Shown piece after piece: positions 47,373-56,688 of a stretch of DNA of 64,000 nt; within the stretch, counting starts at the first letter, position 1; the number at the start of each line of letters is the position of its first letter. The DNA is from Piromyces finnis. Taxonomy: Eukaryota; Neocallimastigomycota; Neocallimastigomycetes; Neocallimastigales; Neocallimastigaceae. Made by a program: the position numbers and the translations under genes. The stretch is taken from the NCBI GenBank assembly GCA_002104945.1, contig MCFH01000062.1, positions 62,001 through 126,000 on the forward strand, read 5' to 3'. The notes below the pieces were generated by a model. It was not told the DNA's origin. It saw only the letters and a list, made by a program, of their open reading frames with translations, and did not search any database.

Positions 47373-50070
47373 ATCTCGCCCTTTAAGTCGAGCTCCTGCG
47401 AGATTATTTTCTTGAAGAAATTTAAATAACAAATGGTTACTACTTTTTCTAAATCATAACATTGTTAAAAAAATATATAAGTATTTAATTTATTTATACT
47501 CTTATTATCATTCTTGTTACTTATACATAATTCTAATAATTTATCTAAAACTTAATCATCAAGAATCCATTTGTTTTTATATTCAGATTATGGTTATTTA
47601 TAAATTGTTTTCTATTAACATTTTTATTTAAGTATTCAAAACAAAACATTTACTTAAGTTTCAAATTTTTATTTATTCAATTCTTCTTGATCATCATGAC
47701 TTTTATAATCTTCTTATGCATGATTAAAATTCTATTTTACAATTTTAATACTTTTTATTAATACTTATAATAATCTGTTCAACTTTCTTTGATTTATTAG
47801 CTGAAGAAATTTCAATATTAAATTTTAAATTAAATCCATAGTTTGTATAAAATTGAAATTGATTGATTGATTACAATAAAATATTATAAGTAGATTCCAA
47901 TATAACAATCAATTCGATTTTATTAACCAACGGAGATATTGGAACAATATCTCGTTCACCCTCTCATTTAAATGAAAAGTCTGTGATAAAATTTATATAA
48001 AATATATCAAACAGACAATTCTAAAATTATAAAGAAAATAGCATTTAAAGAGTATTAAATGTTTTTTATTATTGTACAAACTTTAAACCAAGTGGAACTT
48101 ATTTTTTTTTAAAGGTTATTATTAAGCAAATAAATATAACAAAATTCTTAGTAATAAAATATTTGTAAAAAAAATTAACATTCATTAATAATAATGGAAA
48201 AACATCATTCAATAATTATATTAACTATACCACTATTTTTTTTTCATCTTATTATTAAATAAACAAAAGTGGTATCAAGTCATCAAGTAAATACTATAAT
48301 TTAATTAACAAATTTATCATTTTTAGACGTTTTTAAAATACTTTTAGCATATTTATAATTCTCTTTTATTTTATAATTTATCAATATATGGTATTATAAA
48401 ATTATTTCTTTTTTAAAAATTTAACAATGAATTCATAAATTTAAATATCATCAATAAAACATCACAGAATTGATATAAACATATACATAATGTTGTACTA
48501 AATATTATTAATTATAAAGTAATTAAAATACTTCATCAAAAGCATCACTTAAAATATTAAAATAGAGCTGATACATTTTTGAATAAAAGGTATGATAATA
48601 AATTAAAAATGCCATATAAAGATTAAAGCAATTTTAAATTCATCACTTTATTTAATTCTTACTAAGCTATTGATATATTTAAATTTAGTTTAAAAACATA
48701 TTTTACTCCATTTATCTTATTTATTGATTAAAGGAATATATGAATTTCAATAATTATATCATTTAATTTCCTACAATCAATATATAGTAATTATAGTTAT
48801 CAATCTCATTATACTTCCATTAAAAAGAATTGTATAAAGATTAAAATCTTTTTTTTTTTCCTTTATAAAGTTCGTTTTATTAAGTACATAAAAACTATTC
48901 ATTTATTAAAAACTCTTATAATTATTATACATATTACATTAATTTATATTTGTTTTATTCATTATATTTATTACATTTATCATATTTATTAACTTATTAT
49001 ATTTATTAATTTATTCTATTTATTACATTTATCATATTTATTAACTTATTCTATTTATTACTTTATTCTATTTATTACATTTTATTATATTTTTTTTTCA
49101 TTTGTTGTATTTATTAATTCTATTTTTTTTTTTTAATTATTATTAATACTAACTATTATACTATCAAGTTGTTACTATTACTAAAACTATTCCTCATTAA
49201 TTTCTATTATAGCTATTTCTAATTCTACAATACTAATACATTACAATCATATTTATTTTTTAAATTACATTTATTATAATCAGAATTATTTAGATAACAT
49301 TATTTTCCATAGGACGAATGTACTTAACATTTTGTTATAATCCTCCACAATTCAGTAATTCATTAAGTTTCTTTTTAAAACATTGGAATTTTCAAATTTA
49401 TTATTTCATTACTGAATTGTTCTTCTTTCTTGTTTCTTTTTATTTTCATTTTATTCTTTATAAAATCCAGATAAATGAAATTAAGAACAGATCCAGAATA
49501 GATTAATTTTCTAGCTCTGATTTCACTACCATCATATTATTAAGAATAAAAAATATTACACTCATTTCTTATTATATATTTATTTAACTTTATAATTATT
49601 CAATCAAAACTACTATATTAATTTATTCAAGTTATTTGAATCTTTTAAATATAAAACTTACTTCTTAATAAAAATATAAACTTATTAACTAGATATACAA
49701 TAACTTCTTTATAAAAAATTCTTTATTTAATTAATTTATTTTAATTTATTAAATATAAAAAACATAATTTATTTAACAACTAAATTTGTAAAACCTCCTC
49801 ATATTGAATTCAAATTATTTTAATTATTTATTCTTAATCATTTGTTTAATAAATTATTTAATAAACTATTACAATCAAATTATCTTAATTTACTAAATAT
49901 AAAAATAATTTTTTTTTTTTAATAAATGTATAACTTTTTAAATAACTAAATTTGTATTGACTTTTGTTGATAAATTCAAATCAAATTAAAAATGCTTTAA
50001 ATTTATATTCTAATTATTAAGAATTTTCTATTTAGTCAAATATTCAGTTATATAAAATACACCTTTATAT

Positions 50071-51577
50071 AAAAGAAGTCAACTCCATCCTATCAACTGG
50101 TGTCAGCGAATTCTTTATAAAGTATAAAACATGTTATTACAATGAAATTAAATTATTTTTTTTTTTAAGCTCGTTTTCGTATTACTTCATAATATTTTAA
50201 TATATTATTTAATAAACTTCTTAATTGTATTTATCTAATTTAATTAATAATATATAATCCTTGAATATATTTTATTTATTTAGTTAGTTAATCGAATTTA
50301 TATTGTATCTTCATATTAAAGAAGTCGACCTGACTCTATCCTTTAAAGAAAAGGTGTCATCGAATTATTTATTTAGTATAAAATTAAATTATTTTAAAAG
50401 TAATTTTAAATATCAAATCATTTTCTAACTTCATTAAATTAAATTATATATTTCAAATTTTCAAGTTAAATTAATTTATAGTATTTTCAATTTAATTTAT
50501 TATATACTATTTCCCAAAAAGATGTCGATCTGACTCTGTCCTCTAAAAAGGTGTCATCGAAATCTTATTATAATAAAGAATAATTTATTTATTTAACTAA
50601 CTTTACACATTTATTACTTTTACTTTTATTGTAAAATTTTAATTCATTTCTTAATTTTAATTTATTATATACTATATCTAAAAGATGTCGCTCAGACTCT
50701 ATCCTATCAAAAGGTGTCGAGCGAGGTCTTTTATGTATATAATAAATTCATTTCAAATTTACTTATTATATAATCAAATTTTAATTTGTTTTAATTATAT
50801 ATTCAATTTAATTTATTATATACAATATCTAAAGATGTCGCTCAGACTCTATCCTATCAAAAGGTGTCGAGCGAGGTCTTTTATAGTATATAATAAATTT
50901 ATTTCAATAAGATAACTTATTCCTCAACTACTTTTAATTAATAAATATCAAAATTTTAATTTTCATATTTCTCAATGTATTTTAAATAAATCTAAAATTA
51001 TTATATACTACGTCTAAAAGATGTCGCTCAGACTCTATCCTATCAAAAGGTGTCGAGCGAGGTCTTTTATAATATATAATAAATATATTTCAATAAAATA
51101 ACTTTTTCCAATAGGTGATATTTACATTTTAATTCACTTATTTCTCAATTTCATTTTAATTAATAAATATCAAAATTTTAATTTTCATACAATATATTTT
51201 AAATAATTCTATAATTATTATATACCATGTTTAAAAGATGTCGCTCAGACTCTATCCTATCAAACGGTGTCGAGCGAGGTCTTTTAAGTATATAATAAGT
51301 TCATTTCAAAATAACAATTAATAATTCATTCAAATAAGTGAAATCAACATACTAATTCACTTATTTCTCAATATATTTAAATAATTTTAAAATTTTATTA
51401 ACTTTTTCTTAATTTTCTTTCTTTTTAAATAAGTTTTAATTTTCTTACTTTGCAATTAATTTTTTGATTTAATTTACTCTTTTAATTGTATATATCCAAT
51501 TTAATTTATAATATACTATGTATAAAAGATGTCGCTCAGACTCTATCCTATCAAACGGTGTCGAGCGAGTTCTTTTT
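50071..51577 (+). repeat. Eight dispersed hairpin repeats with compensatory stem changes
   Basis: Copies start at about 50071, 50318, 50516, 50680, 50831, 51016, 51233 and 51524. The core is AAAGATGTCGCTC, then GACTCTATCC, then GGTGTC, then GAGCGAGGTCTTT. The outer arms pair (AAAGA with TCTTT). The inner arms pair as TCGCTC/GAGCGA in copies 4-8, TCGAT/ATCGA in copy 3 and TCGA/TCGA in copy 2. Within the loop, GAC...CC can pair with GG.GTC. Spacers of 150-290 bp are AT-rich and partly shared. Confidence 0.85.
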
Positions 51578-51679
51578 ATAGTATATTATAATTAAATTTA
51601 ATTTTAAAAGAGTTTCATCAATTTAAAAACAAGAGTATTTCATAAATATATTTCTATTAGTATTACAGATAGATTTTAT

Positions 51680-51985
51680 ATATAAAGATTTCATTGTTCC
51701 ATACAGTAGAGTTACACTTATTCCAATTCCAATATAAAAAGGAAAGTTTCACAGAGTAGAAGTTCCACAAGCAAAGTTCCACGAGATTCGTTCAAAAGAA
51801 TTCCACGAAGGAAGGATTTCACAAGGTAGTGTTCCACAAGTAGGTAAAAATTCCACAATTATAGTTCCACAAAGTAGTGTTTCACAAAATTTATTTAGAA
51901 TTTCACAAAGTAGGGTAACACAAAATTAATGTTACACTGACAGAAGTTACACCATAAATAGTTCCACAAGGTAGGCTTCTCAAGT
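51680..51985 (+). repeat. Degenerate short repeats around TTCCACAA
   Basis: About 15 variants of (G)TTCCACAAGGTAG and TTTCACAAAGTAG, spaced 15-25 bp, with variants ACACAAAA and TTACACC. They lie upstream of the 3' end of the non-autonomous element. Confidence 0.75.
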
Positions 51986-52136
51986 AGACAAAAAAAAAAT
52001 TTCCGAAGAGAAAAAATTTCCGAAAAGTTCCAAATTTTCTACGGTAGCAATTCCCAATGTTGTAACTTCAGAAAATAAAAATTGTTTTATTATTAAATAT
52101 AAAACGTGTTTTTTAATAAGAAAAGGTAATTGTTAT

Positions 52137-52928
52137 TGTAAAAGTATAAAATTTAAAACAGATTTTATACTTAAAACAAAACAATTTTTATTAACACAAA
52201 AATAAAAAAATAAAACATTAAATTTTTATTTTAAAAAAAAAACATTTTTATTTAAACTCTTAAAAATATTATTAACTATATAATAGTTAATAATTAAAAA
52301 ATTGAAAATAACAATTACATCGATTTAACAAATAAAAATTACATGTATTTATATTTTTTCATAATTATATTCTAATATATTATTCTATTTAAATAAACAT
52401 ATATTTAATATAAAATAAACAAAACTAATTTAATTAAATAATAAAATAACAGAACTAAACTAAACTAATTCATTATACTTTTAATTCAATTTGAGTAAAC
52501 TCAAAATTGAATAAAGCCCATGTATTTTCTATAAATTAATTTAATATTATCAATACTATTCTTAATATATTTCCTATTGAAATATAAATAAATCTATTTT
52601 TAAAACTAAGTTAAAATTATTAAACTATTCTAAATTTAAATAAAAAAGTATAATCTATTCTAAAATTAAATAAAAAGTATTTGAAAAATATTTTAATTAT
52701 TTAAAATATTTGAAATATTTAAATTTAATTAAAATTCTTTTATTCCTTAAACTTAAATATTTATCTTAATTTAAATTTAACGGAATTATTATAAAATAAT
52801 TTATTATTAAATTATTCCATAAAATTTACTAAAAAATTTTATAATCAGTTTTACTAAATATTAATTTATTATTTAATAATTAATAATTAATTATTAAATA
52901 ATCTAAAGATATATATTATATCTTTACA
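52137..52928 (+). repeat. Right LTR of the non-autonomous element
   Basis: Same 792-bp sequence as 46581-47372, preceded by AAGAAAAGGTAATTGTTAT (polypurine tract plus border). Confidence 0.9.
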
Positions 52929-52933
52929 CTACC

Positions 52934-53128
52934 ACAGAAGAAGAATTTATAGAAGAACTTGGTTGCTACCATAGAAGAAGAATTACTGAAACAATTATAG
53001 GTTAAACTCTGTTGCTGCCCTTGTTAAAGGAATTCTACCGAAGGAATCAATATATAGATACAAAACTTGTTCGACATTGCTTTGCAGAACGCGTTTGAAT
53101 AACTTTTGTATTTAAATAGATTGTATTA

Positions 53129-53163
<35 letters not shown>

Positions 53164-53217
53164 AAGATTACTTACTTGAAACAGTAGTAAGAAAACATTT
53201 TTTATTTTATTTAATAG
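52934..53217 (+). other. Leader of the gypsy element / end of the split remnant
   Basis: Starts with the same about 36-bp repeats as 46458-46575. Unrelated sequence and a poly(A) run (about 53133-53160) follow, just upstream of the gypsy frame. The junction between the minus-strand remnant and the gypsy element is not resolved. Confidence 0.4.
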
Positions 53218-53265
53218 TTTACGTTGGAGGCCTTAATTAGTGAGTTTGAAAGTTTAAATTTAGAG

Positions 53266-55482
53266 ATGGGTGATAGGACTGTGGATGTTTCTGGGAATTC
53301 GGGGAACATTATTAATGCTCCACCGATATTTTCTGGTAAACAAAGAGAATTGGATGGATTTTTAACCAGAGTTGAGTTGGTATTTCGTACTCGACCGACA
53401 CTGTATAATACAGATCGAGTCAAGGTCGACTTCGTTATATCATACTTCTCTGGTAAACCTTTGGAATGGGCTTCAGTGTTGATGAAGAATAATAGTGGGG
53501 TTTTAAATCATTATGATGAATTTGTAGATAGGTTGAAGGCTAATTTTGGCAGTTATAGATACGATACCGTTGTAGCTAACGGAAAATTAGATAATCTTCG
53601 CCAAAGGAAACTTGGTCAGGTATTAGATTACATTACCGAGTTTCAACGTATTAGCCAAAATTCAAGCTTTAATGATAGCGCAAAAATCTACATGTTTCTG
53701 AAAGGTTTATTACCACCACTTAGGGAGAAGTTGGCTTTCATTGAATCAAACCCAACTTCAATTGAACAATTGATTTCTTCAACTATTTTAGTTGAAGATA
53801 TGATGAAAAGAAATTCTCTAAGTGAATTTTATTTTAATGGTAGAAGGGCTAACGATCCTATGGATGTGGATGTATTTAGAATTAGTAGAGAAAATAAACG
53901 CAAAAGGTATGTGAATATCCAAGGATCAAGTAAAAATTACAATGAAAACATAGACAATTTTGAAGAAGAAAAGAAAAAGGGGTTATGTTTTCTTTGTAAA
54001 CAACCGGGACATTTAAAGTTTAATTGTCCTAATAGAGTAAAGCCCAGAAAAGTGTTAAGAATTGTTAAAGAAAGGACTCCAAAAATTGTTAATCCAAAAA
54101 TTTACAAAGTTGGAGTCAAGGGAGTGAAAAGTGATTTAAACCTTGTGGACTTTTACTTGAGTACCAATGAAGTTTCGGAAGTTAAAATTAAGGTTTTAAT
54201 TGATTCCGGTTCTGAATTAAATTTCATTAATCCAAGTCTTGCTGAAGAACTTGGTATTAATTTGGAAAAAGTGGAACCATTCCGTGTTTCAGGTGTTAGT
54301 GATGGAGTTGTTAGTGTTTGGGAAAGGACTGAGAAGTGCATGCTCCGCTGCAAAAATCACTTCGAAGTAATTCAACTTTATGGATTACAAGTCCCCGGTG
54401 TTGATGTTATTCTTGGTTTGCCGTGGATAAAGAAGCATAATCCAAATGCTTTCTACGACTCTAAGAAAATCGCTTTTAGTTCTGGTTATTGTGCCAGACA
54501 TTGTAATAAAGGCAAAAGAAAGAGAAAACCAAGAAAGAAGTCAAAGAATGATCAGTTAGATCATGATGTTCTCGACCGAAGCTTGACCAAAAAGCCGAAA
54601 GTAGATCCCTCTGTCCCAAACAATGAAGAAAAAGAATATGTTAAAGGCCGCCTTGTTAGAACCATCAATGATGAAGATGATAGCAATGATGAATATATTA
54701 GTTTTAATAAAAAAGTTAAATGTATTGTAACAAAAATTAATGAAACATGTAATAATGATAACGAATCATGTAGTAATAATAATAATAATGGAAAAGATAT
54801 TAATAAAGATAAATTGGTCGCCGTACCAACCCAATATTTAGAATTTAGTGAAGTGTTTAATGAAAAAAATTGTGAAGTGTTACCTCCTCATAGACCTTAT
54901 GATTGTGAAATCAAACTTAAAGATGATTCGACTTTATTTTATGGACCTTTGTATCCATTAACTGAAGTTGAAAGAGAGGAACTTAAAAAATATATTGATG
55001 ATAATTTAAATAAAGGTTTTATTAGGAAATCATCGTCTCCTGCTGGTGCCCCAATTTTATTTGTTAAAAAGAAGGATGGCTCCCTAAGACTTTGTATCGA
55101 TTATAGAAAGTTGAATGATATTACCATTCGTAATTCATATCCTTTACCTTTAATTAGTGACCTTTTGGATAGGGTGAAAAATGCTAAGATTTTTACTAAA
55201 TTAGACCTTAAATCCGCTTATAATCTTGTTCGTATTAAAGAAGGTGATGAATACAAAACGGCTTTTCGTACTAGATATGGACATTTTGAATATCTGGTTA
55301 TGCCTTTTGGATTAAAGAATGCACCTGCAACTTTTCAACACTTCATTAACGATGTCCTTAGTGACTATTTAGACGATTTTGTTATCTCATATATTGATGA
55401 TATTCTTATTTATTCTAATAATATCGAAGAACATCATGAGCATGTTAAAAAGGTACTTAAGTGTAAAGAAATGTGTCTTTAA
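53266..55482 (+). CDS. gag-pol: Ty3/gypsy Gag-Pol, 5' part, interrupted inside reverse transcriptase
   Basis: Polyprotein of a Metaviridae-type (Ty3/gypsy) element. The frame is open from 53218, but the first ATG is 53266 ([10 protein letters not shown]). Residues 15-190 are the retrotransposon gag domain ([31 protein letters not shown]). Residues about 241-254 are a CCHC knuckle ([14 protein letters not shown]). Residue about 312 starts the protease ([14 protein letters not shown]). A basic, NLS-like stretch ([11 protein letters not shown]) follows. Reverse transcriptase occupies residues about 530-740, with [26 protein letters not shown] and catalytic YIDD at about 709-712. At HVKKVL the frame enters foreign sequence and stops 8 codons later. 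The rest of RT resumes at 63627. Confidence 0.9.
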   Translation: MGDRTVDVSGNSGNIINAPPIFSGKQRELDGFLTRVELVFRTRPTLYNTDRVKVDFVISYFSGKPLEWASVLMKNNSGVLNHYDEFVDRLKANFGSYRYDTVVANGKLDNLRQRKLGQVLDYITEFQRISQNSSFNDSAKIYMFLKGLLPPLREKLAFIESNPTSIEQLISSTILVEDMMKRNSLSEFYFNGRRANDPMDVDVFRISRENKRKRYVNIQGSSKNYNENIDNFEEEKKKGLCFLCKQPGHLKFNCPNRVKPRKVLRIVKERTPKIVNPKIYKVGVKGVKSDLNLVDFYLSTNEVSEVKIKVLIDSGSELNFINPSLAEELGINLEKVEPFRVSGVSDGVVSVWERTEKCMLRCKNHFEVIQLYGLQVPGVDVILGLPWIKKHNPNAFYDSKKIAFSSGYCARHCNKGKRKRKPRKKSKNDQLDHDVLDRSLTKKPKVDPSVPNNEEKEYVKGRLVRTINDEDDSNDEYISFNKKVKCIVTKINETCNNDNESCSNNNNNGKDINKDKLVAVPTQYLEFSEVFNEKNCEVLPPHRPYDCEIKLKDDSTLFYGPLYPLTEVEREELKKYIDDNLNKGFIRKSSSPAGAPILFVKKKDGSLRLCIDYRKLNDITIRNSYPLPLISDLLDRVKNAKIFTKLDLKSAYNLVRIKEGDEYKTAFRTRYGHFEYLVMPFGLKNAPATFQHFINDVLSDYLDDFVISYIDDILIYSNNIEEHHEHVKKVLKCKEMCL

Positions 55483-55724
55483 CAATAAAACAAATTATAA
55501 TATTTACTAAATAACTTAGTAATATTAACACTTTAAAATATTCTGTAAATTATTAATTTATAAAAATATCCTTAAAAACACATAGAATTTAACTTAATAA
55601 GTTAGTGTTTAATAATATAATTATTTATTAATAAAATCTCGATTCTTTAAAATATTTGGGAAAATTCACTCGTATTTATACTAAAAATTTTTTAAATTAA
55701 TTTATAAAATTTTTTCAACTTAAA
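55483..55724. other. Unassigned insert between gypsy RT and the first SINE
   Basis: About 240 bp that interrupt the RT frame and are not shared with the other SINE units. It starts AAGTGTAAAGAAATGTG near 55465. It may be a remnant of another insertion (LTR or MITE), but no boundaries can be set. Confidence 0.35.
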
Positions 55725-55891
55725 ATTCTTAACCAATCAATAATCTTCATATAAAATAAAATTTAAAAATAAAATAAAATAAAATAAAATTATAATTTTT
55801 TTAAAATAGTATCTATGAGGTCTCGAACTAGTGTCATTCAGACTCAAAGTCTTAGCTACTAACCACTAAGACAATTTAGTTATTTCTAGTA
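55725..55891 (-). mobile_element. tRNA-like SINE unit 1
   Basis: 167 bp. The minus strand begins with a tRNA-like head: GTCTTAGTGGTTAGTAGC (A-box-like), an anticodon-like stem-loop ACTTTGAGT, and TAGTTCGAGACCT (B box). An (ATTTT)n AT-rich tail follows. The anticodon-loop position reads TTG, most like tRNA-Gln. The same unit recurs at 62747-62913 and 63458-63624. A 494-bp LTR element is inserted right after this copy. Confidence 0.7.
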
Positions 55892-55893
55892 TT

Positions 55894-56387
55894 TGTAAGA
55901 AATATTTGTGGCCATAAGTTTGCCCACAAATATTTCAATTGAAACCATATATTCTGGTCACCATTTATTGGCCAAATATATGCATAACCATATATTAATG
56001 GTTATTAATTAAATAGGAAGTCTATTTGCTTTACCCAATCAAGTGGTAAAGAAAATAAACTCATATAGTTAAATAGTATAGTCAAAACTAACGTTAAATA
56101 CTTTAGCGTTAGTATTAAAGTAAATTAATAGCTATAATAATAATTAATGTATATAATTATAACTAATAAATAAAAGATAATAATTATAATAATTATTTAA
56201 GTAAATAATATTTCATATTAATATTTATCGTATTATATTTATTTTTGTGTTATAATATTTATTTTACTTCTTTTATTATTTTTTATAAAACTTTATTTAG
56301 TTATTAACTCGTATAGAGAGGTAATAACTAACTTAATTAACTTGTTATATTTAACTTATTAACTAACATATATAAAAACCTTTTACA
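55894..56387 (+). repeat. 5' LTR of the chromovirus
   Basis: TG...CA ends, 494 bp. A TATA-like AAATAGTATAG at about 56070-56080 lies 25-35 bp before the AGCGTTAGTAT that would be the RNA 5' end under a self-priming model. Confidence 0.93.
56105..56115 (+). promoter_or_regulatory. Putative RNA 5' end / self-primer sequence in LTR
   Basis: AGCGTTAGTAT, perfectly complementary to the 11 bases immediately following the LTR (56388-56398); a twelfth base also matches. It is conserved in the third LTR at about 63130. The role is inferred by analogy with Tf1/sushi elements. Confidence 0.6.
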
Positions 56388-56398
56388 ATACTAACGCT
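56388..56398 (+). promoter_or_regulatory. Putative primer-binding site of the chromovirus
   Basis: ATACTAACGCT starts at the first base after the LTR. It does not begin with TGG (complement of tRNA CCA) but complements the LTR-internal 11-mer. Confidence 0.65.
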
Positions 56399-56688
56399 TT
56401 ATAGTTAGTTCTTACGTTAGCTTAGTTTTAATTAGGTTAGTGTTATTAAAAATTCTTAAAAAACATATTTTATTTTATTTAAATTATTGTTTAATAATAA
56501 TTATTTACAATATTTTATATAATATTCAAATATTATATTTAAAAGAAGTAAATTTATTATTAAAAATAATTATTTTTTAATAGTTTAGCATTAAAAATTC
56601 ATTATTTGTAAATTTTAAAATTCATTATAACCATATTTTATATAATAAATTCTTTAATTTATTAAAAGAATTTATTTTCGAATTAGAA

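Larger units (their letters stand above)
46576..52933 (+). mobile_element. Complete non-autonomous LTR retrotransposon (no coding capacity), TSD CTACC
   Basis: Two direct LTRs of equal length, 46581-47372 and 52137-52928 (792 bp each, TGTAAAAG...TCTTTACA), appear identical by eye. They are flanked by CTACC at 46576-46580 and 52929-52933. The 4,764-bp interior has no gag, protease, polymerase or integrase frame; the largest frame is about 60 codons and unconvincing. A purine-rich stretch (AATAAGAAAAGG) precedes the right LTR. The interior carries eight hairpin repeats (50071-51577) and a degenerate TTCCACAA-type repeat array (51680-51985). Equal-length LTRs and an intact duplication imply a recent insertion that used enzymes from another element. 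Confidence 0.88.

Noticed and set aside
50680-51577. Hairpin repeats with variable spacers considered as CRISPR-like
   Set aside because: Spacers are long (100-240 bp), AT-rich and partly shared, and the array lies inside an LTR element.
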